The notes below the pieces were generated by a model. The model did not search any database. It had not been told where the DNA came from and saw nothing but the letters and a program-made list of their open reading frames with translations. This document shows positions 40,871 to 51,900 of a stretch of 64,000 nt of DNA, in pieces; the stretch's first letter is position 1, and each line of letters opens with the position of its first letter. Source of the stretch: Haematococcus lacustris (Eukaryota; Chlorophyta; Chlorophyceae; Chlamydomonadales; Haematococcaceae); assembly GCA_030144725.1 (NCBI GenBank), contig JASKMD010000008.1, forward strand, positions 16,892,863 through 16,956,862. The letters run 5' to 3'. The position numbers and the translations under genes are program-made.

Positions 40871-41680
40871 CAAGTCAGCCTAAGCCAACTAGCCGTGAGC
40901 AGTCCATCGACCCGCATGTTCATAGCAAGCTCGTACACACGTTCGACGTGGACGTGGGAGGCTCCAGCTGTCCACAACTGCAAGCAATCACAAGCAACAC
41001 AACAACACACAACACAACAACACACAACACAACATGTCCAGAAGGGGGCAAGGGCCAGGGGTGTGATCATGGAGCCTGCAGCCAGCAAGAGGCATCCTTG
41101 TGATTAGGCTGGGCATTGGGGGCCACCTGGGGCCGGCCACTCACAATTTTGCTCCATGTCATGCCTTGCTGACTCCTTGCTACCTCCTTATTGGGTGCTG
41201 CTCTACGCCGTGCCATGCTACACCTGTCATGCTCCAGCTGTCCACAACTGCAAGCAATCATCAGTCAGCTAAGGCTTAGCAAGCAGATGAACAAGATCAA
41301 CACCCCAGCTGCATGTGCACTCACCGGAAGTCCGAGCTGACGCTCCAAGCGCCTCCTACCTGCTGCTCTTGGCTATAGCTCTTGCGATGACGACCAGCTT
41401 CTTTATCGAGCTGGCGATAACTGGCGATAGTTGGCGCGCGTAGTGAAGCCTTTGACCTGGTTCTACACCTGAGCGACAGTGCTTTCCTTCTCTCCAAAGG
41501 TTTGCGTGGTGGTACGGGCAAACTTGGGCAGACCATCCGACCCCAGCGCATTGGGGTCATCGGGGCTAGGCGCAGCTATTGCGCTGGTCGGCGTCGAAAG
41601 CGGAAGCAAGGTTCGAGGACATATAAAACATATAAAAGTTCGCAAGGTATATAAAACTATAAATATAATTACATGTGGGC
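40871..41680. other. Intergenic, repeats only; possible small minus-strand exons
   Basis: It contains an ACAAC/ACACAAC-rich tract (40996-41035) and a roughly 30-bp direct repeat beginning GCTCCAGCTGTCCACAACTG at about 40961 and 41229. It also has an AT-rich TATAAAA-like stretch (41620-41675). On the minus strand, 41460-41580 reads DDPNALGSDGLPKFARTTTQ with a donor-like CAG|GTGTAG. 41365-41460 reads ASYRQLDKEAGRHRKSYSQE with CAG|GTAGGA. They do not join convincingly in phase. Confidence 0.3.
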
Positions 41681-42401
41681 CGGTCGCTCCCTAATTCAGC
41701 TGTGACACACCTGAGAAAATATACAAATGGGCCAGCATGGACCACCCAGGCCACCGCGTGCCGCGATTTTTGCACCCGCTTGCTGTGTAGGTCTAGTCAG
41801 GGCTGTGCACCGATTGTTCCGTGCGCCCGCCAAAGTTGACATCTCGATGCCAAGCTTGTTTAACTCACAGCTGCAAGGCTAGAAGTGCTGTGTACTGCCC
41901 TGTATCGCTCGTTGCTCGAGTCGCTAACTTTTGCCAAACACATGTCGTCGGCCGTCCTTCTGGGATAGCTGCGAGTAAGAACATTTCGCACTTTCTCCGT
42001 TGCCTAGCTGCAACAATGAGCGCGTGTGGCTCACTAACCGTGGACCCGACTGCGACCATGCAGGGTTGCTGCAAACCCGAGCCCCGGTCCAGCCAGGGCG
42101 ACATCTCGGCTGAAACCCCAACCTACTGCTCGTTTTGGCACAAGGTATGCAATGAAACAGGTCACAACACAATGCACGCAGTGTATGCACAATGGCAGGG
42201 AATGTCACCCATCACACACTATGTGGTGTCAAGGGGCACGGACGTGGTATTTATATACTAAACTAGTAGGGGGTGTTGATCACGATCACAGCAATGCCCT
42301 GCCAAGGAATCATCCAATTGTAAAAATGCAGGCAATTATGGCATAGTTATAACCAAAGACTGTAATGCCGTGAATTATGCCATTGCCCTACAAGTCACCA
42401 C

Positions 42402-44776
42402 ATGCAAAACTTCCTTTGTACACTGTGCAGGTACATGCCATCGTTCGCACATCCCAACAACGGGCAAGATGTGCAGCTGGAGGGCACATTGGTCAAGTTG
42501 GACCGTTGCGTGTTGTGCAAGTTGTCGACTGCACCATGCGTGGTTGGCAAATGGAAAGCATGGATAACTTTGTGCATGGCACCCAATGATGATGGGAGAG
42601 ACACTGTTTGGGAGGTACTACGTGATGCTCCAATGCTCGGCCAGCCCCATCTGCGCTATGAGCGCGGTGATGCTCTAGGGCCAGCCACCCTTGTTGACAA
42701 AACACTCCGAGCTGGGTGTGAGGCAATGCACCTCCCAATTGTAGCCCACTACAAATGTGTGCAGCGGGTGAAGGTGGAGGCTAGCATTCGCTCTCAGCCA
42801 CCTGCCCCAGTGTCAAGCAACAGCAGCAGCAGCATGGGCCATGGGGGGGGGGGCAGGAGGGCAAGGTGTGGGGTTGGGGCAGTGGCCACCACCATCCCCA
42901 CGCTCCCCGCCACTTGCCCCGGTGTTGGGCATCAGCAGCAGCAGCAGCAGCATGGGCCCTGGGGGGGTGGGGGGGCAGGAGGGCAAGGTGTGGGGCTGGG
43001 GCAGTGGGCACCATCCCCCCCTCGCTCTCAGCCTCTTGCCCCGGCGCCGGGCGACAACAGCAGCAGCAGGAGCAGGAGCAGCAGGGGTATGGGGGGGGGG
43101 GGGGGGCTAGGAGGGCAGGGTGTGGGGCTGGGGCAGTGGGGACCACCCTCTCCACGCTCCCCGCCACCTGCCCCGGTGTTGGGCAGCAGCAGCAGTAGCA
43201 GCAGCATGGGTCCCGGAGGGGGGGGGGCTGGAGGGCAAGGTGTGGGGCTGGGGCAGTGGGCACCCCTGCTGCTCCAATGGCTGCCCCTGCTGCTCCAATG
43301 GCTGCCCCTGCTGCTCCAATGCCTGCTGCTCCAGTGGATGCCACATCTGGTCCAACGGCTGATCTTATGGCTCCAATGGCTGCTGCTGATCCGTTGGAGT
43401 TCACTGTGGGATGCTTTCACCCTCAGGCACAGGATTCCTATCATGAAGCAATGGCCATTAAACCACACTTGGAGAAAGTGGGGTTATGGGGTGTGAAGGT
43501 GCAGTTTGTCACGGTGGACAGTTGCAGCACCAACGTGGGCACCAACAACAGTGTAGTGACCCACTTATCTCACATGTTGCAAGTTGATGGAATTCAGCAA
43601 CACCCTGTGTATCCGGTCCATTGTTGCTGCCACATCCTTCACAACACAGCAAAGCATGGTTTTGAAGTAGCAGTTCCGCAAGGACCCCTTGCCTGGCACC
43701 CCTTTGGTAGAGGAGGCGTGCATGACACGGTGGCTCACATATGGCAGAATTGCTCTCTACTGTTGTGAGCATCACAGTAGCCTTGTCGCTGCCCTCCACA
43801 AGCGGATATCTACCTCCCCACCCAGCACATGGAATACACCCTCCCATACCAACCTGATGGCATTACAAGTAATGTTGACAGGTTCCGCTGAGTTGTGAAT
43901 CCATGAATCGTTGCTTCTTCCAGCCCTACATGTCATGGGCGCAAGCAGGCAAGAGCAGGCACTTTTGTCAGTGGCATTCCCGGCATCAGCGGGAGGTGCA
44001 TCTCCTTGATTGTGTATGTACACAGCCTGAGGCAGGGCAGGAGCAACATCATCCAATCCATGAGGTGTTTCAGGTTGGCCATGACTTTCAGTTGACTGCC
44101 GAGCAAGTTTGGACCATGGTGCATCCTATCATTCTTGAGACCCGCCGTTACTATACTGAGCGCATGAGCTTCATGGCAAACATGCCTTATAGCTTTGCCC
44201 AATTGGGCGATACTGATGTGTTGGCACGTCGGCACGCAGCCAAGCTGGTTTTTGACCAACTCCCCCAGGACGCTATAACATCCCGTCTTCAACTGCTGGT
44301 GAGAGCAACACATACTAGGACATGCAACCCTCAACCCATCCCCCAACCCCGCCCCCACCCTCGTCCCCATTCCCACTGCCACCCCCTCTTATGCAATCAG
44401 GGCTGGGGTGGCAGCGGTGACAAGGCGCAAGCTACAAGAGCAACAAAGAAGAGAGAAGCGTGCTGCAGCGGAGCTGTCCATAACCATGAAGCTGGCGTCA
44501 GCTGAGACACGTAAGCAATGCAGGGCCATGGCTGTGGAGCAACAGTTGGCTGCGAAGGAGCAAGCAGACACTCGGGCAAGGATGGCAACACAACAACTCC
44601 ATGTTGTAGCCATGTACCGCTCCATGATACAACCATTGCCTCAGAACACGCTTAAGCTCAGCCTACAACAACTGAGGCAATTGTGGGGCGTGGTAGGCAG
44701 GGGTCCGCCGGCGAGGACAGTAGGTGGGTTGCTTGATGCACTTGACTTACTCGACACTAAGAACAAGGATGAATGA
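42402..44776 (+). pseudogene. Putative transposase of unassigned superfamily, interrupted
   Basis: Open stretches lie in different frames: 42402-42790 (GRDTVWEVLRDAPMLGQPHL), 43370-43768, 43903-44320 and 44408-44776. The second has an RNase-H-like transposase look: VQFVTVDSCSTNVGTNNSVV followed by YPVHCCCHILHNTAKHGF, as in elements whose catalytic core has an Asp-Asn patch and a Cys-His block. The third includes TMVHPIILETRRYYTERMSF. The last is a charged coiled coil (RREKRAAAELSITMKLASAE). The pieces may be exons or frame-disrupted. A low-complexity insert of about four 115-125-bp repeats sits at 42830-43260. Confidence 0.4.
42830..43345 (+). repeat. Tandem repeats inside the transposase region
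   Basis: About four copies of a 115-125-bp unit carry the GGGCAAGGTGTGGGG motif (near 42854, 42978, 43107 and 43220) together with AGCAGC triplets. Four CCCCTGCTGCTCCAATGGCTG-like 21-bp units follow (43263-43330). Confidence 0.75.
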
Positions 44777-45690
44777 TGCTCAGACCTGTAGCACATGCGC
44801 GCCCCACACCTGCACATCTTGTCCTTTGTAGGGATGTGGGGACGTTGGCATGCACCTGCAAAGTGTACATAGGAAGGGTTGCATGTGGTGACTTGTTGGG
44901 CTGTGACACTGCGGCTGCGGCTTGAAACTATGCTGTAATTGCCTGCATTTTTACAATTAGCTGAAATCAAGGCGATGCACTACTGTGACCACCTTCAACA
45001 TGTCCTACTAGTTTCGTAGCTGAATATCACGTCCGTGCCCATTGGCACCACATAGTGTGTGATGTGATGTGATTCCCTGCCAGTGTGCACTCGCTGCAAG
45101 CATGGTGGTCCAGCCAATTCTATTGCGTACCTTATGCCATTACGAGCTTGAACGTGTGGTTTCAGCCCAGATGTCGCCCTGGCTGGACCGGGGGCCGGGT
45201 TTGCAGCAATCCTGCATGGTCGCAGGCGGGTCCACGGTTAGTAAGCTACACGCGTTCATTTTAGCAGCTACGCAATGGAACAAACGTCAATGCTTAGACC
45301 TGCATCGTCGGCCGCTTCACTTGCAAGGGTCAGAAAAGTCAGCACTTCAGCGGTTACGAGCTTGGCGATGTGCACGGGGTATACTGTACCGCACTACGTC
45401 GACTGGACACTTCTCAATGCTATACTTGGTGCAGATGCTTGGCGGGCTACGGGGGTTAACATGCGACAGGGAGCTTACGGCGATGCGCTGAGCCCAGCGG
45501 TGCAAGTCTTACATGCTGGGATGGCCTGTACGTGATACGCAGAAAAATTTGAAGTCACAGCTGACCCTAATTGAGAGAGTACTTGCATGCATTTTACCAA
45601 CCCCAGGTTGGGAGCGCCTGAGAGGGCCAGCATGGCTGGATTTAGAAATGGCATCTATAGTTTGGGTGTCGACTCACAACTAGGGAGCGA

Positions 45691-45835
45691 CCACCAGCCT
45701 AGAAGTCTAAATTTTTCTAGCCTAGAATTCTAGGTTTCCGAGCCTTTTTTTCTAGTTTTTTTCTAGGTCCCTCTTGCCTAGAATTCTAGGCTTTTCTTGG
45801 AATCCGAGCCACCTAGAATTCTATGGGCGTACCCT
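45691..45835. promoter_or_regulatory. CTAG-rich palindrome cluster upstream of PPDK
   Basis: The 14-bp palindrome CCTAGAATTCTAGG occurs at 45721-45734 and 45777-45790, and as CCTAGAATTCTA at 45812-45823. CCGAGCC follows the first (near 45738) and precedes the third (near 45803). It ends about 90 bp before the PPDK start codon used here. A regulatory role is inference. Confidence 0.45.
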
Positions 45836-45921
45836 ACTCGCAACTCTTCCACCCACTCTTGCCGTAGGATCTGGGTGATTGGAAACATCTCACTGTCGGT
45901 CACTCTTCGAATTCCGGAAGC

Positions 45922-48900
45922 ATGTCCAAACAGCGCGGGAACGCACTACCAGCTACCATCGGACTTTTGCAGCTGACTTCCAGCATTTCATCGCTATACG
46001 TATTCTCGAACTCCCAAACAAACCCTAGCTCCAAACTCGTGTACGACCCTTCCGTGATGTCTGCGCGCGGTGCTACCATGAGAGCACAGCGAAGGATCTA
46101 CATGTTTGCAGCCGGCCAGGTAGGCGAAATCAGTTTGCGGAACACTACGTTCCGAGTCAGCAACTGGCCCGCGGCCGCTGCGGAGCTGTTGTGATATGCC
46201 GCCCGTTGTAACCTGTCGGTGTGCACTCTGCTATCGACGCGCAGTCGGATGGCAAGCGCGCGATGAAGGACGAGGTGAGTGAATCTCCGACACGTATCCG
46301 GACTTTGGGCCCCGCCCCACATGGCCGCCCCCTCTCGCCCCCTCCCCGCCCTCCCTCGCTCTCTTGACAGCTGTGCTGCCCCGCACCTGCCTCATATCCG
46401 CCCCAGCTTCACCCACCCCTGCCCTGTCCTGCCTGCGCAGCTTGGCAACAAGGGCGCCAACCTGTGTGAGATGGCCCGCATTGGGCTGAACGTGCCGCCC
46501 GGATTCACCATCACCACTGACACCTGTGCTCAGTTCCAGGAGCAGGGTGAGTAAGTGCAAGCAGCCACCGTGCTACAGGTACAGGATCTGCAAAAACATT
46601 ATTGCAAACACGAGTGACAGAGTGAGGTGCTGGAGGTGCGGGGGGGGCATCATGCGTCGTGGTCAGCGCTCAGCAACACACAGGTCGCTGATCTGGTTGC
46701 GAGTCAGCCAGGCTTGCTGATGCCAAGCGATGAAGGAGTTGGATGCACTGCACCCCTGCCCTTGAACATATGTCCCGGAGAAGAGAGGGGAGAAGTAGGG
46801 TAGGGCCACTCATCATCACCAAGCATCCAGGCCTCACACCAGGTCGCTGCCTGGCTCTTGGTCAGGGTGATGGGTGCCTGGCCTGCTGTGGATGCACTGC
46901 ACCTGCCCTTGAACATAACTCCATCCTTAGGATTGGGAGGCTTGCACACATGCTTTGGGCTGTATGCCCCTGGCCCACTATGGCTGTTCCGGGTGCTCTT
47001 GCCTGCACTCCCTGCTGTTCTCCTTGTTGTTCTTGCCGTTCTTGCTGTTCTTGCTGTTGCGGTGGCTGCCTGCCCCACTGCGCACTGCCCCACTGCGCTG
47101 CTGCTCGGTAACGTGAGGTGTGACCTGATGTGCACATGGGGTCAAGGCATGCAGCACCCTGTTGGGCGAGCTGCACATGCACACACAACGCCTGCCTGGC
47201 CCACCCTGCGCTGGCAGTCTGGCATGAGGGGTGCCGGCTTGTCCTGGTGCAGGCTGCCTGCCCCCTGGGCTCATGGAGGAGGTGCGGCAGGCGGTGCAGG
47301 AGGTGGAGAAACACGTGGACACACGGTTTGGGGACCCCGCGCAGCCCCTGCTGCTCAGCGTTCGCAGCGGCGCAGCGGTGAGTGGCTGCCCCACACCACA
47401 CACCCTTCCCTCCACGCACGCCCCACGTGCACTCCTCACCCCTACTGCCACGACACCCTCACCCCTCCATAGCCCTGCCACTATGGCATTTCAAGTGGGC
47501 CTGGCTGCACTGCCTGAGGCCACCTAGTGCTGCTCCAGCAGGCATCCGTCTGAGTGGCTCCACCTTGCCTCTCTGCGGGACCTGGGCCTCCCCCCCTGCC
47601 CCCCCTGGCCCCCCTGCCCCCCCTGCCCCCCCTGCCCCCCCCGCCCACCCTGCTCCCCCCGCCGCCTGCCAGTGCCTCTCTGCCTGCCAGGCTGCCTGAC
47701 ACCCTGCCCTGCCCAGCCTGCCAGCGTGGCTGCGACTGCCTGACTGCCTGCCTGCCAGGCGTCCATGCCGGGCATGATGGACACGGTGCTGAACCTGGGC
47801 CTGAGTGAGGCCACCTTGCCGGGCCTGGCACAGTGCCGCGGCCAGCGCTTTGCATACGACTGCTTCCGGTGAGCCTTGCAGCTTACACTCCGCAACTAGC
47901 TCGACCAGCTGCCCCTGTACTGGATTGCTGTCACTGCCGCTAAACCATCACGCTCCTCACCCCAACCAACACCCCCCCCCCCCCCCCAACCGGCTGCTCC
48001 CGGTAGGACCTGTTGAAATGCTGCACTACTGAGCTGCCATGGAGGTGGGGGGGAGATAGGCCACATCACAGGCCACCCTAGGTCAGTAAGGTCAGGTAAA
48101 GAGGCCACAGCCACGTGACAGGCCACACTCGGTCAGGTCAGGTAGGAAGGCCCCCACTGCCCCCCATCATGCCCAGCCCCTGCAGCCCCTTTTGCCCACT
48201 CCAGCCTCCTTGCTCTGGTCCTTGCTCTGGTCCTTGCTCTGGTCCTTGCTCTGGTCCTTGCTCTGGTCCTTGCTCTGGTCCTTGCGCTGGTCCTTGCGCT
48301 GGTCCTTGCGCTGGTCCTTGCGCTGGTCCTTGCGCTGGTCCTTGCGCTGGTCCTTGCGCTGGTCCTTGCGCTGGTCCTTGCGCTGGTCCTTGCGCTGGTC
48401 CTTGCGCTGGTCCTTGCGCTGGTCCTTGCGCTGGTCCTTGCGCTGGTCCTTGCGCTGGTCCTTGCGCTGGTCCTTGCGCTGGTCCTTGCGCTGGTCCTTG
48501 CGCTGGTCCTTGCGCTGGTCCTTGCGCTGGTCCTTGCGCTGGTCCTTGCGCTGGTCCTTGCGCTGGTCCTTGCGCTGGTCCTTGCGCTGGTCCTTGCGCT
48601 GGTCCTTGCGCTGGTCCTTGCGCTGGTCCTTGCGCTGGTCCTTGCGCTGGTCCTTGCGCTGGTCCTTGCGCTGGTCCTTGCGCTGGTCCTTGCGCTGGTC
48701 CTTGCGCTGGTCCTTGCGCTGGTCCTTGCGCTGGTCCTTGCGCTGGTCCTTGCGCTGGTCCTTGCGCTGGTCCTTGCGCTGGTCCTTGCGCTGGTCCTTG
48801 CGCTGGTCCTTGCGCTGGTCCTTGCGCTGGTCCTTGCGCTGGTCCTTGCGCTGGTCCTTGCGCTGGTCCTTGCGCTGGTCCTTGCGCTGGTCCTTGCGCT

Positions 48901-51900
48901 GGTCCTTGCGCTGGTCCTTGCGCTGGTCCTTGCGCTGGTCCTTGCGCTGGTCCTTGCGCTGGTCCTTGCGCTGGTCCTTGCGCTGGTCCTTGCGCTGGTC
49001 CTTGCGCTGGTCCTTGCGCTGGTCCTTGCGCTGGTCCTTGCGCTGGTCCTTGCGCTGGTCCTTGCGCTGGTCCTTGCGCTGGTCCTTGCGCTGGTCCTTG
49101 CGCTGGTCCTTGCGCTGGTCCTTGCGCTGGTCCTTGCGCTGGTCCTTGCGCTGGTCCTTGCGCTGGTCCTTGCGCTGGTCCTTGCGCTGGTCCTTGCGCT
49201 GGTCCTTGCGCTGGTCCTTGCGCTGGTCCTTGCGCTGGTCCTTGCGCTGGTCCTTGCGCTGGTCCTTGCGCTGGTCCTTGCGCTGGTCCTTGCGCTGGTC
49301 CTTGCGCTGGTCCTTGCGCTGGTCCTTGCGCTGGTCCTTGCGCTGGTCCTTGCGCTGGTCCTTGCGCTGGTCCTTGCGCTGGTCCTTGCGCTGGTCCTTG
49401 CGCTGGTCCTTGCGCTGGTCCTTGCGCTGGTCCTTGCGCTGGTCCTTGCGCTGGTCCTTGCGCTGGTCCTTGCGCTGGTCCTTGCGCTGGTCCTTGCGCT
49501 GGTCCTTGCGCTGGTCCTTGCGCTGGTCCTTGCGCTGGTCCTTGCGCTGGTCCTTGCGCTGGTCCTTGCGCTGGTCCTTGCGCTGGTCCTTGCGCTGGTC
49601 CTTGCGCTGGTCCTTGCGCTGGTCCTTGCGCTGGTCCTTGCGCTGGTCCTTGCGCTGGTCCTTGCGCTGGTCCTTGCGCTGGTCCTTGCGCTGGTCCTTG
49701 CGCTGGTCCTTGCGCTGGTCCTTGCGCTGGTCCTTGCGCTGGTCCTTGCGCTGGTCCTTGCGCTGGTCCTTGCGCTGGTCCTTGCGCTGGTCCTTGCGCT
49801 GGTCCTTGCGCTGGTCCTTGCGCTGGTCCTTGCGCCGGCCCCGGCCCCGGCCCCGGCGACCCCTGTAGCCCCTGTAGCCCCTGCCGCCTCCTTGGCCTCC
49901 TTGCTGTGGTCCTTGTGCTCTCACCACTGACTGCCCCTAGCCCTAGCCCTGTTCCCTTCACCTTGTGTGGCCTGCTGCTGTGTGACAGGCGGCTGCTGCA
50001 GATGTATGGCGATGTGGTGCTGGGCATGCCCCGTGCCAGCTTCGAGGCCTGCATCACCGACATCAAGCGGGCGCGGGGTGTGAAGCACGACGTGGAGCTG
50101 GACGCAAGCGACCTGAAGGAGCTGGTGCAGCGGTACAAGGTGCAGCGAAGGGGCGGGTGGTAGGAGGGGGGAGGGGGGGGGCCGGGGGCGAAGGCGGGCT
50201 GGGGGAAGGCAGGTAAAGGTTAGGGGGGAGGGGGGAGAGGGGAGGGGGGAGCTTTGGCGCCGTCCCCTGCCTAGTAACCAGCGAGGGGTGTGGTGTGACC
50301 ATGCAAGGCGCACATAGTGTGACCCAAGGCAGGATCAGGCCACAGGGCGCTGGCTTTTGGTCAGGTCAGGGGGCTGCTGAACTGATGGCTGTCGAACCTG
50401 ATTAATAGCGCTAGCACTGGATGAGCGAGGAACACACAGCTAGCCTGCTGCCTGGTGCTGCTCCAGCCTGCTGCTGCTCCAGCCTGCTGCTGCTGCTGCC
50501 TGGCCTGCCTGCTGCCTGCAGGCGGTGTACAGCTCGGCCCAGCAACGGCTGCCGGATGACCCGTGGGAGCAGCTGAGCTGCAGCATCGAGGCGGTGTTCA
50601 GGTGCTGCTACCAGGGTCATGACTCAATCCCCGGACTAGTGACACGAGGCGCAATCTAGGCTAGAGAGATCTACGCCTTGCAACCACCCCTGCCTAACCT
50701 TGTCACGTACACAGCACCTTGGCTCTCAACCTAGAGCCTTCATTGCAGTGGAACACTAAGTGTGGACCTCTACAAAGCGGTGTTTTTGTCTGTGTGGAGT
50801 TCCCATGCACATGGCATACACATGGCAAAGGGAAAGGTCACCTGCCAATGCTTGTTGGGTGCTGGGTGATGGGGTCACGTACACAGTATCATCCTCCCCG
50901 GCAGCGTGAGGGCAGAGGTGGGGCAGGGGCGTGCCGGGCCACCTAGCCCAGCCCAGGCCAGGCCAGTCCAGGCTAGGGGTGCCTCCAAGCTGGCAGAGCT
51001 GGTTGCCGTGAGGGCAGCAAAGCACCTCAAGAGCTCGGGAACAGGGGGTGGGGCTGTAGGGGGGTGGGGCCCACAGGGGGTGGGGCTGTAGGGGGGTTGG
51101 GCCAGGGGGTGGGGCTGTAGGGGAGTGGGGCCCACAGGGGGTAGGGGGGTTGTAATAGTTTGAGCCCAGGCCCAAGGGAGGTCGAGTGCAGCCCAGGGTG
51201 CGCCCATCCAGGGTGCTGGTGCAGGGTGCAGCTCGGGTCGGGTGCACCCTAGGGGGGGGCTGTGTGGGGGGGGTCATATGAGAGCCAGTTGGAGCCCAGG
51301 CCTAAGGGAGGTTGGGTGCAGCCCAGGGTGCGCCCAGCCCGTGTGTGGGTGCTGGGTGCAGGTCCTGGAACACGCCTCGCGCTGTCAAGTACCGGGAGGT
51401 CAGTCGCATCACCGGCATGCGCGGCACCGCGGTCAACATCCAGACCATGGGTGAGGTGGCGCGGGGGCTGCCCACCCACCCACCCACCTCACCTACCCAC
51501 CCACCTACCCACTGCCTGCCCACCCACCTCACCTACCTACTGCTAAGTCCTCACTGCCTACCCTGTGCTGCCCACTACCTCGCCAGCCCCTCAGGAGGGG
51601 GAGGGGGACACGGCAGGGGCCCTTGGCTGCAGCCTCTGCCCACTACTAATACCCGAGACTCGTTTGCCCCATCCTTCCCCCTTGACCCTCCCCCCCGTTC
51701 ACCCCTTACACCTCCCTCCTTGCCCCCCACCCCTCTTCCTCCCCCTCCTACCCCCTTCATGCCCCCTCCTCCTCCTGCTCCTCCTGCTCCTCCTCCTGAC
51801 CCCCTGACAATACTGCCTTACATCCGTGGTAGGGGTCGCGTTCACCATGCCCGCATCTCCCTCCCACCCTCTCTCCCTGCCTCCCCTGTCGAGCCTCGTC

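Larger units (their letters stand above)
41682..45690 (+). mobile_element. DNA transposon-like element with long terminal inverted repeats
   Basis: Long diverged inverted repeats surround a transposase-like region. The clearest pairing is about 42000-42480 with 44790-45285, roughly three quarters identical by eye. Anchors are CCAGGGCGACATCT, CACACACTATGTGGTG, AATTGTAAAAATGCAGGCAA and CAAGTCACCACATGCAA. Weaker pairing continues outward to GGTCGCTCCCTA at 41682 and TAGGGAGCGACC near 45685. No target-site duplication was found, so the outer ends are uncertain. It is probably old and inactive. Confidence 0.65.

Noticed and set aside
45069..45535. Plus-strand frames of 86-140 codons after the transposase region
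   Set aside because: They fall in the right inverted repeat of the transposon and show no protein features.
48115..50163. Four long open frames across the 12-bp minisatellite on both strands
   Set aside because: A 12-bp period without stops opens several frames. The segment lies inside a PPDK intron with matching splice phases on both sides.
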